From positions 1-29,481 of the forward strand of contig CAZNLL010000031.1 of assembly GCA_964573885.1 (NCBI GenBank): a DNA stretch of 29,481 nucleotides. Reading direction: 5' to 3'. Below, piece after piece: positions 5,460 to 13,493 of the stretch. The notes beneath the pieces are model-generated. The model had not been told where the DNA came from, did no database searches, and saw only the letters and a list, made by a program, of their open reading frames with translations. The stretch's first letter is position 1, and every line of letters starts with the position of its first letter. The stretch comes from CAZNLL01 sp964573885 (GTDB lineage: Bacteria; Desulfobacterota; DSM-4660; Desulfatiglandales; Desulfatiglandaceae). Position numbers and translations under genes: made by a program.

Positions 5460-7801
5460 TGGCTGCGCTTTCCTTCCTTCTTGGGCGGGCTCAGGGCCAG
5501 GTCCAGGACTTCATCCATTTTGGCGACCAGGTGGAAGGTCATCTGATTCTTGATTTTGTCCGGGATCTCGTCCAGATCGTGCTCGTTGCCCTTGGGCAGT
5601 ATAAGGTGCTTTATGCCGCTCCTGCTGGCGGCCAGGACCTTTTCCTTGATCCCCCCTACGGGGAGAACAGAACCCCGTAAGGTGGCCTCTCCCGTCATGG
5701 CGAGTTTCGGCCTTACAGTGCGCGACGTAAGCAAAGAGGCCAGGGCGGTGAGCATGGTAACACCCGCGGAAGGACCGTCCTTGGGTATGGCACCGGCGGG
5801 CACATGGATGTGCAGGTCGAGGTCTTTGTAAAAATCCTCTGATATGCCCAGGTTTGGGGCCTTGGATCGGAGATAGCTCAGGGCGGCCTGGGCCGACTCT
5901 TTCATAACATCACCCAGCTGACCGGTGAGGACCAGCGACTTTTGGCCCGGCATCATGGTGGCTTCCACGAAAAGGATATCTCCCCCTGCAGGGGTCCAGG
6001 CGAGTCCGGTAGCCACTCCGGGGGTGGAGGAGCGTTCCGCCGGGTCCTGGTTATACCTGGGGTTCCCGAGGTATTCCCGGACCTGATTTTCAGTGACCAC
6101 GAACCGTCCCTTTTCTCCCTCAGCCACTTTTCGCGCCATTCCCCTGCACACGGCGCCGATCTCCCGTTCCAGGCTCCGGAGTCCCGCCTCGCGGGTATAT
6201 TCCCTGATGATCTTTCTGAGGGCCGCCATCCTTATGGACACCTGCTTCCTCTTTAAGCCGTGGGCCTTGATCTGGCGTGGTATCAGGAACTTGGTGGCAA
6301 TTCGGACCTTTTCATCTTCTGTATAGCCGGTCAGTTCCAGGATCTCCATCCTGTCCTTAAGGGGTGCAGGAACGGGGTCCAGTTGGTTGGCCGTTGCGAT
6401 AAACATGACCTTGGAGAGGTCAAATTCCAGATCAAGATAGTGGTCGGAGAAGGAAAAGTTTTGCTCCGGGTCCAGCACCTCCAGGAGGGCCGAAGAAGGG
6501 TCGCCCCTGAAGTCGTTCCCCACCTTGTCTATTTCGTCCAGCACGAAAACGGGATTGTTGGACCCCGCCCTCTTGATCCCCTGAATGATGCGACCCGGTA
6601 ATGCCCCTACATAAGTGCGGCGATGCCCCCGGATCTCCGCCTCATCTCGAACCCCGCCCAGAGACATGCGCACGAATTTCCGATCCAGGGCCTCGGCAAT
6701 AGATCGACCCAGGCTGGTTTTCCCTGTACCGGGAGGGCCTACCAGGCAGAGTATGGGGCCTTTGTGCCCTGGGTTTAGTTTACGCACCGCCAGGTATTCC
6801 AGGATCCTCCGCTTGATTTTATCCAGGTTGTAGTGGTATTTATTGAGGGTCTTTTCGGCCCTGTCTATCTCAAGATGATCTTCTGTCGCCTCCTTCCAGG
6901 GCAAATCCATGATCCAGTCAAGGTAGGTCCTGGAAACCGTGTATTCCGGAGAAGACGGACTCATCTTGGAGAGCCTGTCTATCTCCTTTTCCGCTGCCTT
7001 GAGGACATTTTCGGGCAGGTCCTTTTCCTGGAGTCTCCTGCTGAGTTCTTTGACCTCTGAAGGGCCTTCCTGGTCCATGCCCAGTTCCTTTTGAATCGCC
7101 TTTAATTGTTCCCTGAGATAGTATTCCCGCTGGCTCTTATCAATGCCCTTCTTGACCTGGTCCTGGATTTTCTTGCCCACTTCCTTCAATTCGAGTTCTT
7201 GGTTCAGGAACAGGGTGAGTCTTTCCAGCCGGTCGGTCACATCCAGGGCGTTGAGGATCTCCTGTTTTTTATGGGGATCCAGGTCCAGGGTCGAGGTGAT
7301 CATATCGGTCAGGGGGCCGGGCTGATCAATATTGCGGGCCAATTGAAGCATTTCTTCGGGTATGTGGGGTGATAGCTCCACAATGCGTTTGAAAAGGCCC
7401 ATCACATTGGTTACCATGGCGTTTGTCCGCTGGTCGTTGCTTTCCACCTCCTGGAGCCTCACGATTTTTACCCGCCGGTAAGGTTCACGACTGACGGTTT
7501 CCGCAATATTCACCCGCGCAATTCCCTGAACCATGAGGACGGTGGACCCGTCCTGTTTAGACAATCGAACCACCTTCACGGCCGTGCCCACTGGGTGGGG
7601 ATCATGGTTTGAGTCCTCCTTGTCAGGGTCTTTAACCATGGCCACCACCATGAGTTTGTCACTCTTTAATGCGTCATCCAGAAGGTTCGAGTAATCCTCA
7701 TCCCTCACCATAAGAGGGACGATCATCCTGGGAAAGATGACAGAATCCCTCACCGGGAGGAGAGGGAGAATCTCTGGCAGGTTTTTTTCAATATGATCCA
7801 T
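5456..7801 (-). CDS. lon: ATP-dependent protease Lon
   Basis: A 781-residue protein, full length for bacterial Lon (E. coli 784). It has an N-terminal substrate-binding domain beginning LPLLPVRDSVIFPRMIVPL, a coiled-coil linker, an AAA+ module with Walker A GPPGTGKT at residues 355-362 and Walker B FVLDEIDKV, and a C-terminal protease domain with the Ser-Lys dyad (S678 in KDGPSAGVT, and the Lys of GGIKEKVLAA, about K721). Lon degrades misfolded and regulatory proteins in the cytoplasm. An Hsp20 gene lies 52 bp upstream on the same strand, so the pair probably forms a protein-quality-control operon. AAGGAG precedes the ATG. Confidence 0.98.
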   Translation of the reverse strand: MDHIEKNLPEILPLLPVRDSVIFPRMIVPLMVRDEDYSNLLDDALKSDKLMVVAMVKDPDKEDSNHDPHPVGTAVKVVRLSKQDGSTVLMVQGIARVNIAETVSREPYRRVKIVRLQEVESNDQRTNAMVTNVMGLFKRIVELSPHIPEEMLQLARNIDQPGPLTDMITSTLDLDPHKKQEILNALDVTDRLERLTLFLNQELELKEVGKKIQDQVKKGIDKSQREYYLREQLKAIQKELGMDQEGPSEVKELSRRLQEKDLPENVLKAAEKEIDRLSKMSPSSPEYTVSRTYLDWIMDLPWKEATEDHLEIDRAEKTLNKYHYNLDKIKRRILEYLAVRKLNPGHKGPILCLVGPPGTGKTSLGRSIAEALDRKFVRMSLGGVRDEAEIRGHRRTYVGALPGRIIQGIKRAGSNNPVFVLDEIDKVGNDFRGDPSSALLEVLDPEQNFSFSDHYLDLEFDLSKVMFIATANQLDPVPAPLKDRMEILELTGYTEDEKVRIATKFLIPRQIKAHGLKRKQVSIRMAALRKIIREYTREAGLRSLEREIGAVCRGMARKVAEGEKGRFVVTENQVREYLGNPRYNQDPAERSSTPGVATGLAWTPAGGDILFVEATMMPGQKSLVLTGQLGDVMKESAQAALSYLRSKAPNLGISEDFYKDLDLHIHVPAGAIPKDGPSAGVTMLTALASLLTSRTVRPKLAMTGEATLRGSVLPVGGIKEKVLAASRSGIKHLILPKGNEHDLDEIPDKIKNQMTFHLVAKMDEVLDLALSPPKKEGKRSH

Positions 7802-7853
7802 TTCGTACTCCTTAAGGGTTCAATAATAGGATAGGTGAATTAATGCCGGGAAC

Positions 7854-8303
7854 TCACCGGGCGGATACCTCCACGTGCACCCGCAAGGCTCTTTCCGCCT
7901 TTTTCATGACTACGGACAGGAGACCGTCCTCATAAGAGGCATCCGTCCGGTTCCGATCAATGGCCGCAGGGATGGGAAAACATCGTTCAAATTCCCCATA
8001 ACCCATTTCCAATTGATGATAGCGGGCGGGACTGCCGGTGGAAGCGGGTTCGAACCTTCTGCCTTTCACAAAGAGCCAGTGCTCGTTAAAAGAGACCTCA
8101 ATATTCTCTCTTCGGACCCCGGCCAAATTTACGACAACAATAATCTCACGGGCGGTTTCATACATGTCGGCCTCCGGGATCCAGCCCCCGCTGGAGGTAT
8201 AAAGCAGGGGTCTGTTAAGGTTCATCATTTCGTGCCTCAGCCGCTGAAGGCTTTGACGAAATCCTCTCAAGTTCCGGCCGTACTTCACCTTAATTATGTA
8301 CAT
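7854..8303 (-). CDS. Hsp20 / alpha-crystallin family small heat shock protein
   Basis: About 149 residues from the ATG at 8303. The alpha-crystallin domain covers most of the C-terminal two-thirds, with IPEADMYETAREIIVVVNLA, the VSFNEHWLFVKGRR strand pair and the signature DGLLSVVMKKAE. Such proteins are ATP-independent holdases that bind unfolding clients. The C-terminus ends VHVEV and lacks a clear IxI/V tail, so oligomer contacts may differ from those of classical members. Start choice: the frame is open back to a TTG at 8360, and another ATG lies at 8315 only one base after GGAGG, which is too close. The ATG at 8303 lies 13 bases after that GGAGG and matches the length of related proteins. 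lon lies downstream on the same strand. Confidence 0.9.
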   Translation of the reverse strand: MYIIKVKYGRNLRGFRQSLQRLRHEMMNLNRPLLYTSSGGWIPEADMYETAREIIVVVNLAGVRRENIEVSFNEHWLFVKGRRFEPASTGSPARYHQLEMGYGEFERCFPIPAAIDRNRTDASYEDGLLSVVMKKAERALRVHVEVSAR

Positions 8304-8376
8304 GGCGGAGTGCATTCCTCCGGTTCGGTTAAGTGAATCACCTCTTGTTATGGCACACAAGTTATTGAGGTGAAAT

Positions 8377-8400
8377 ATTATTTAAAATAATCATGATTAT
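8377..8400. promoter_or_regulatory. Two overlapping AT-rich palindromes upstream of hsp20-lon
   Basis: ATTATTT-A-AAATAAT (8377-8391) and ATAATCATGATTAT (8387-8400) are both perfect dyads and overlap by five bases. They sit ~75-95 bp before the hsp20 start, where a promoter or repressor site is expected. They do not match the CIRCE element. The regulator is unknown. Confidence 0.4.
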
Positions 8401-8455
8401 GGGAGAGTAAAGCGGGTGTGGGATACTGCTTGGAGAAGTTTTTGAAGGGTGGGCC

Positions 8456-9115
8456 CTAAAACGGCCAGAGGCAGCAAGGCCGCCTTTTATAAAGCTCCCT
8501 TTCACAGGAGGCCAACTGGGTGCTGTAGGTTTCGGCCCTGGCATCCACTCTGTGGGCGACCTGCATGAGCCAAGCCTTTTTCTTGTATGTCTTTCTGTTG
8601 AATCCGCCATGCCCCTCATGGTAGGCGAGATAGAGGCTATAGGCATCCCGCTTAGAGATTCCGCACCGATCGGCGCTTAGGTTGCAATACCAGCCAACGA
8701 AATCAATGGCGTCTTCAAATTCGTCTCTGTCAGCGCCCCTGTTCCCAGAACTCCTGATGTATTCTTGCCATGTTTCGTCCGTGGCCTGGGCATATCCGTA
8801 GGCCGAGGACGGCCTGGGACCTGGAAAGATCCAGAGACATTTGGTGCGCGGGGGCTTGGCCTTGGCCATGAATGTTGATTCCTGATGCATGATGGCCATC
8901 ATGACAGGGATAGGAACGCCCCATCTGCTGTAAGATTTGCGGGCCTCTTGGTACCATCCCGAATGCTCCCTAAATATGGCGCAGAGATCGTCAGGTTCTT
9001 TGGGTTGGGGGGTTGTGGCGCACCCCCATAGGAGGAACATGAAAAAGCCGGAAATGACAAGCCCCCACAGGGCAGTGTCCTTTTTTTGGGCTTTACAACT
9101 CTGGGTCCTCTCCAT
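8456..9115 (-). CDS. Transglycosylase (SLT-like) lipoprotein
   Basis: 219 residues. A positively charged N-terminus and a hydrophobic segment end in the lipobox LLWGC (C32), so this is a lipid-anchored envelope protein. The mature part resembles lytic transglycosylase SLT domains: MMAIMHQESTF with candidate catalytic Glu79, then SSAYGYAQATDETW, where the GYAQ motif is diagnostic, and a later LAYHEGHGGF. Such enzymes cleave glycan strands of peptidoglycan with formation of 1,6-anhydromuramic acid. AGGAGGAAGAAC lies immediately upstream of the ATG. It is flanked by a radical SAM gene and hsp20 on the same strand without obvious functional linkage. Several extra cysteines (near residues 89, 144, 152, 203 and 214) are unusual for this family. 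Confidence 0.85.
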   Translation of the reverse strand: MERTQSCKAQKKDTALWGLVISGFFMFLLWGCATTPQPKEPDDLCAIFREHSGWYQEARKSYSRWGVPIPVMMAIMHQESTFMAKAKPPRTKCLWIFPGPRPSSAYGYAQATDETWQEYIRSSGNRGADRDEFEDAIDFVGWYCNLSADRCGISKRDAYSLYLAYHEGHGGFNRKTYKKKAWLMQVAHRVDARAETYSTQLASCERELYKRRPCCLWPF

Positions 9116-9213
9116 GTTCTTCCTCCTCCATGGCGGCCTTCATGGGTCCACCATGGTACCCGTCCCGAATTCAAAGTCAACGAAAGAATGCTTGGGCCTT
9201 GGTTAGAGATTAA

Positions 9214-10224
9214 TTAAAACGCACAGAAGGGCTCGGGGATGCTGAACCGCTCCTTGAACGTCACGGAGCAGCAGGTGGGCTGAAACCGGGGGACCAACCC
9301 GAGCCTCCTCGTCTCCTGTACGGCCGGACCCGACCAAATGGCCATGCGGTTTGCCCCGGCCCGTATAGCCAATTTTTCCAAAAGCCTGCCCTCAGTGTTC
9401 CTGGGCCTTTCACAGCCCAGGGCAATGGGTACCTGAGGCATCAACAACCTGGCCTTGGCGATGAGGCGTGCAACGGCCAGCGGGGAGGGGGGTCTCACCC
9501 CGGCCATAGGGGTCCCTTTGAGGGGGGTCAAGACAACAAATACCAGGGAGGCAGGCTCATACGCGCGGATGATCTCCAAGGCCTGATATTCGGCCCTGAT
9601 CTTTCCAAAATAAAGGCCGGCCACAATGTGTGGCACGAGTTCAAGTCCGCTTTTCTTAATGTTACCCAAGGTCTTGACCACTTGGTCGAGACCCCTGAGA
9701 TGGTACACCCGGGTCGCACTGGCTTCATCACCCATCACATCCACCAGGGCCTGAGTCACCCCTGCCCCTTTCAATTGCTTGCAGGTGGCGTAGGAGATGA
9801 ATCCCGAATGGGCCGATATATACAGACCCGTTTCCGTGCCCAGCCTCTTAATGGCCTCGATATGGGTTTGCCAGGGCACTTCTCCTGCGCAATTTGATCC
9901 CCCTGTCAAGAGAACGCCAAGGGCACCGCTGGCCAAAAGGCGTCTACCCATGGGGGGAAGGTCATGGGGATCTACAACGGGCAGCATGGGATCGAGAAGT
10001 TTGCCTTTGCAATGCTCACACTGGAGGTCACATCGGGGTCCCGTAATGGACAGGGCCGGGTAACGGCCCCGTTCTCGGCCGTACTTGATCATGCCCGGCA
10101 GGTAAAAGGTAAAGTCCCGGTCTTGGCCTTGCCACGTCGTCTCCCACGCGGTTTCAAAAAGTTCCCGGTCCTTCCCGGTCAGGCCGGGCTCCTGGTCTGA
10201 GGCCCTTCTCCTTTTGCTTGACAT
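9214..10224 (-). CDS. Radical SAM protein, biotin-synthase-like (COG1856-type)
   Basis: 336 residues. The radical SAM cluster motif CxxxCxxC is C65, C69 and C72 in GPRCDLQCEHCKGKLL, preceded by FYLPGMIKYGRERGRYPALS. This FYxP...YP.xSITG...CxHCxGxLL layout matches, from memory, the COG1856 family of uncharacterised biotin synthase homologues found in archaea and anaerobes. The rest is a TIM-barrel-like sequence (LTGGSNCAGEVPW, ISAHSGFI, VDVMGDEAS). Extra cysteines occur near the C-terminus (C318, C319, C334), possible ligands for a second cluster. The family is close to radical SAM proteins implicated in archaeal-type two-component lipoyl synthesis, but no partner gene is adjacent, so the substrate remains unassigned. 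AAGGATAAC precedes the ATG. Confidence 0.85.
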   Translation of the reverse strand: MSSKRRRASDQEPGLTGKDRELFETAWETTWQGQDRDFTFYLPGMIKYGRERGRYPALSITGPRCDLQCEHCKGKLLDPMLPVVDPHDLPPMGRRLLASGALGVLLTGGSNCAGEVPWQTHIEAIKRLGTETGLYISAHSGFISYATCKQLKGAGVTQALVDVMGDEASATRVYHLRGLDQVVKTLGNIKKSGLELVPHIVAGLYFGKIRAEYQALEIIRAYEPASLVFVVLTPLKGTPMAGVRPPSPLAVARLIAKARLLMPQVPIALGCERPRNTEGRLLEKLAIRAGANRMAIWSGPAVQETRRLGLVPRFQPTCCSVTFKERFSIPEPFCAF

Positions 10225-10293
10225 GTTATCCTTGTCGGTTAATTTAGGAAGGGTTTAGATCAGTGGCATCCATTTATGCGGGAGGATAGGCCA

Positions 10294-10917
10294 ATGAAAG
10301 CGAGAAATCAAGGAGCCTTAGAGGCAATCGGTATCCTTTTGCTCTTCTCATTTCTTTGTTCCTGCTCGTCGATTCCGGAGATCAATGTGCTCTATAGCCT
10401 TCCCTCGGGATCCGGCGCATTCAAAGATAGACGATTGGTCATGGTCATTGAAGATGAGAGAAAGGCAAAGGACATCTTTGGTGAGGGGGCCAGGGATGAC
10501 TTCGAGCACTTTGCGGGTTTCTTCTCCCTGAGCGTGGCCCGTCCCGAGGAATCGGGTTTTAAAGTGGGCATGTTCCAGGTTAAGGGCATGATCAAGGAGA
10601 CCCTCAAAAGACGGCTGGAGAATATGGACCTGGAGGTGGTTCCTACAGGGCCCCCGCACAGACCTCGGTTGATTATTGCCCTCAAGGAGTTCTTCCTGGA
10701 CCGTAAGGATCAGCGGTGGACGGTGAGCATAGCCTATGAGGCCAGGCTGAGGAAGGATGGTGAGGTCCTTTCCACGCAGAATATTTCAGGACAGGCTGAG
10801 CGTTACAGCCTGGTGGGGCACAAGGCCCTGGGGGATGCCTTGGGGGAGATCCTTACCGATGTGGTGAACAGGCTGGATCTTTCAGGGCTTTTTGGGCAGG
10901 CCCATTTGAAACTGTGA
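10294..10917 (+). CDS. Envelope lipoprotein, YajG-like, function unknown
   Basis: 207 residues starting at 10294, where GGGAGGATAGGCCA precedes the ATG. An in-frame ATG at 10276 has no such site. The N-terminus has a hydrophobic signal ending LCSCSS, with C24 as probable lipidated cysteine, although the -2 Cys makes a slightly atypical lipobox. The mature protein has the pattern of YajG or ABC-auxiliary lipoproteins: a first strand INVLYSLP, a later MIKETLKRRLENMDLEVV, then strands alternating with charged turns (RLIIALKEFFLDRK, WTVSIAYEARLR). rimO begins immediately after the stop, so the genes are likely co-transcribed, but no functional link is evident. The family assignment is by general pattern only. 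Confidence 0.7.
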   Translation: MKARNQGALEAIGILLLFSFLCSCSSIPEINVLYSLPSGSGAFKDRRLVMVIEDERKAKDIFGEGARDDFEHFAGFFSLSVARPEESGFKVGMFQVKGMIKETLKRRLENMDLEVVPTGPPHRPRLIIALKEFFLDRKDQRWTVSIAYEARLRKDGEVLSTQNISGQAERYSLVGHKALGDALGEILTDVVNRLDLSGLFGQAHLKL

Positions 10918-10935
10918 TTGCGGCCTTTCTCGACC

Positions 10936-12276
10936 ATGGACGAAAAAGACAGGGTCTTCTTAATCAGCCTGGGCTGTGCCAAGAACCTGGTTGACAGTGA
11001 ACATATGCTGGGTCTCCTCAGGGCCAAGGGTTTTCCCCTCGTCTCTGCGATTTATGAGGCGGATACGGTGGTGATCAATACCTGTGCCTTTATCCAGCCC
11101 GCCGTGGAAGAATCTATCGATACCATCCTGGAAGCGGCCTCCCTGAAGAAACAAGGCAAGCTCAGGGGGCTGGTTGTAACCGGCTGTTTTGTGCAGCGAT
11201 ACGGGTACAAGCTCCTAAAGGAAATCCCTGAGGTTGATGGCTGGCTGGGCACTGGAGAGATCCACAGGATAGCCGAGGTGCTGGATGAAATACCCCGGGC
11301 GAGAGAACCCCTGTTCTTCATAGGAAGGCCCCTCTATATGGCCGACCACACGGTCCCGAGGATCCAGTCCACGCCATTTTTTAGCGCCTATCTACGAATC
11401 GCCGAAGGCTGCCCCCACAGGTGCGCCTATTGCCTCATCCCCAGCCTTCGCGGTCCCTTACGGAGCAGGACCATGGCCTCCCTCCTGGAAGAAGCCCAGG
11501 CCATGGTGAGCAGGGGGGTCAAAGAGATCAATCTCATCGCCCAGGATACCACCATGTACGGCAAAGACCTTGGGGGAAAGGCCTCTTTGGAGACCCTTTT
11601 GGAAAGGTTGACTCAGATAAGGGGGGTATCGTGGATTCGCCTTCAATATGCGCACCCTCATGGAATTTCGGAGCGGCTTCTGGACCTTATTGACTCTGAG
11701 GAGGTGATCTGCGCCTATATTGATTTACCCTTTCAACACGTCAACCAAGAAATTCTCACGGCCATGGGGCGGGAGATATTTGATGAAAGCCCATGGCAGT
11801 TGATCAAACGTATCAGGTCGCGGGGCCGTTCCATCGCCCTGAGGACCACCTTCATGGTGGGATTCCCTGGTGAGACGGAGGAGCGATTTGCCCAGTTGCT
11901 CCATTTCGTGCGCCTGGCCCGGTTTGAGCGCCTTGGTGTGTTCGCCTTCAGCCCTGAGAAAGGAACCCCTGCGGCCCGTCTCGCAGACCAGGTGGAGCGC
12001 CAAGTGGCCCGGAAGAGGGGGGAAAAAATCATGGCCCTTCAGTCCCGGATCTCCAGGGAATTAAACCAGGCACTGGTAGGCCAGACCCTCCCCGTGTTGA
12101 TTGAAGGCCTCAGCCCTGAAACAGATCTACTCCTCACCGGGCGGACGGCCACCATGGCTCCTGATGTGGATGGGCGGGTCCTGATCAACAAGGGCGAGGG
12201 TGCGACGGGACAGATCGTGCCCGTAACCATCGGGGAAGCCCATTCATATGATCTGGTCGGCGGGATTCAGACATAG
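10936..12276 (+). CDS. rimO: Ribosomal protein S12 methylthiotransferase RimO
   Basis: 446 residues. It has an N-terminal UPF0004 domain (VFLISLGCAKNLVDSEHM, VINTCAFI, VVTGCFVQRYG) supplying three cluster cysteines, a radical SAM domain with C159, C163 and C166 in EGCPHRCAYC, and a C-terminal TRAM domain (LPVLIEG...LLTGRTATMAPDVDGRV). RimO methylthiolates an aspartate of ribosomal protein S12 using two [4Fe-4S] clusters. The strings ISLGCAKNLVDSE and IPSLRGPLRSR separate it from MiaB. The start at 10936 gives the usual N-terminus. The frame is open back to a TTG at 10918 directly after the preceding stop, and neither start has a strong ribosome binding site, which suggests translational coupling to the upstream lipoprotein gene. 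Confidence 0.96.
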   Translation: MDEKDRVFLISLGCAKNLVDSEHMLGLLRAKGFPLVSAIYEADTVVINTCAFIQPAVEESIDTILEAASLKKQGKLRGLVVTGCFVQRYGYKLLKEIPEVDGWLGTGEIHRIAEVLDEIPRAREPLFFIGRPLYMADHTVPRIQSTPFFSAYLRIAEGCPHRCAYCLIPSLRGPLRSRTMASLLEEAQAMVSRGVKEINLIAQDTTMYGKDLGGKASLETLLERLTQIRGVSWIRLQYAHPHGISERLLDLIDSEEVICAYIDLPFQHVNQEILTAMGREIFDESPWQLIKRIRSRGRSIALRTTFMVGFPGETEERFAQLLHFVRLARFERLGVFAFSPEKGTPAARLADQVERQVARKRGEKIMALQSRISRELNQALVGQTLPVLIEGLSPETDLLLTGRTATMAPDVDGRVLINKGEGATGQIVPVTIGEAHSYDLVGGIQT

Positions 12277-12297
12277 ATTCCCTGTCACCGTTTTATT

Positions 12298-12327
12298 TTG
12301 ACAAGAGGCGGGTTTTGTTCGTATATG
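12298..12327 (+). promoter_or_regulatory. Sigma70-like promoter for the polyprenyl synthase gene
   Basis: TTGACA (12298-12303) and TATATG (12322-12327) are separated by 18 bp, with a predicted start near 12334, ~70 bases before the gene at 12406. Confidence 0.55.
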
Positions 12328-12405
12328 AAGAAAGAGGACCTGCAGGTGCAGTCCGGTTGAGGGTACGGCCGGACTTGGAGGGATCGATTATCGAGGATAT
12401 GTGCC

Positions 12406-13449
12406 ATGATTGGTTCGTGTTTAGACCGGCAGGACATTGCTACCTCCGGAAATAGAGAGCTGGGACTTTCGATGGGTACGGACACCCCTATACCGGACTG
12501 TTACAGGGTCCATATTGACAGGATCAATGAAGAGTTAACCACTCCGCCCCATTCAAGGGTAGCCCTTGCTGAGGATATTGGGAGCCACGTCCTTTCCGCC
12601 CATGGCAAGAGGATCAGGCCTCTCTTTTTCGTCCTCTCTTGCCGCTTGTGCGACTATGAAGGGGAGGACCTATACCGCCTTTCCACCATATTTGAGTATA
12701 TACATGCCTCCTCTCTTCTCCATGATGATGTCCTGGACAATGCCGAGACGAGGAGAAGGCGACCTTCAGCCAATCATCTCTGGGGAAACCATGCGGCCGT
12801 TCTGGAGGGGGATTTCCTTTACACCAAGGCCCTGAGTCTTGCCCTGGATTCCAACAGCTTCCGCTTCTTGAGGCGTCTCACGGATGCGGCCACCGAGATG
12901 ACAGAAGGTCAGATCATGGAACTGGTGCACACGGATGACTGGACAGTGACCAAGGAAAGGTACATCGAGATCATCCGGGCCAAGACAGCGGTGCTTATAT
13001 CCGCTGCGTGTGCCTGCGGGGCCATTATTGCGGGCCGTCCGGGGGAGACCGAGGGGCATCTGGGAAGGTTCGGAATGAATGCGGGCATAGCCTTCCAGCT
13101 CATGGATGATTTATTGGATTATACCTCCTCCGAGGAGGTTCTGGGAAAACCTGTCTGCAAAGATGTGAAAGAGGGCAAAATCACCCTCCCCCTCATTTAT
13201 ACCCTGGAAGAGGTGCAAGAAACGGAGAGGAAGGAATTGGAGCATCTTTCCAAGGGTGATCGAATGACCTCCGCCGGCTACAAGAACCTGGTTGCGCTTG
13301 TGAGAACCAAGGGCGCCCTGGAGCGAATCCGTAGTGAAGCCGAGGCCTATGTGGATCGGGCTGCGGAATGCCTGAACCCCCTTCCTGACTCCTTCGAGAA
13401 GACGCAACTTCTGGATCTCAATAGATATATCATTGAGAGAAATTATTAA
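12406..13449 (+). CDS. Trans-isoprenyl (polyprenyl) diphosphate synthase
   Basis: 347 residues. The first Asp-rich motif is DDVLD at 107-111 in LLHDDVLDNAETRRRRPS, and the second is DDLLD at 234-238 in QLMDDLLDYT. GKRIRPLFFVLS and GKPVCKDVKEGKITLPLIY complete the family signature. The enzyme condenses IPP onto allylic diphosphates to make a long polyprenyl chain. Small residues and absence of bulky aromatics just before the first motif, together with the length, suggest an octaprenyl/solanesyl-type product for the menaquinone side chain rather than FPP. The exact chain length is not readable. The start at 12406 follows GAGGATATGTGCC, and an in-frame ATG at 12472 is possible and would fit shorter homologues. 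Confidence 0.92.
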   Translation: MIGSCLDRQDIATSGNRELGLSMGTDTPIPDCYRVHIDRINEELTTPPHSRVALAEDIGSHVLSAHGKRIRPLFFVLSCRLCDYEGEDLYRLSTIFEYIHASSLLHDDVLDNAETRRRRPSANHLWGNHAAVLEGDFLYTKALSLALDSNSFRFLRRLTDAATEMTEGQIMELVHTDDWTVTKERYIEIIRAKTAVLISAACACGAIIAGRPGETEGHLGRFGMNAGIAFQLMDDLLDYTSSEEVLGKPVCKDVKEGKITLPLIYTLEEVQETERKELEHLSKGDRMTSAGYKNLVALVRTKGALERIRSEAEAYVDRAAECLNPLPDSFEKTQLLDLNRYIIERNY

Positions 13450-13493
13450 TCGCCCGCCCTATAATCCCGGTTTAGGCCTCCGGCCCAGAACGG

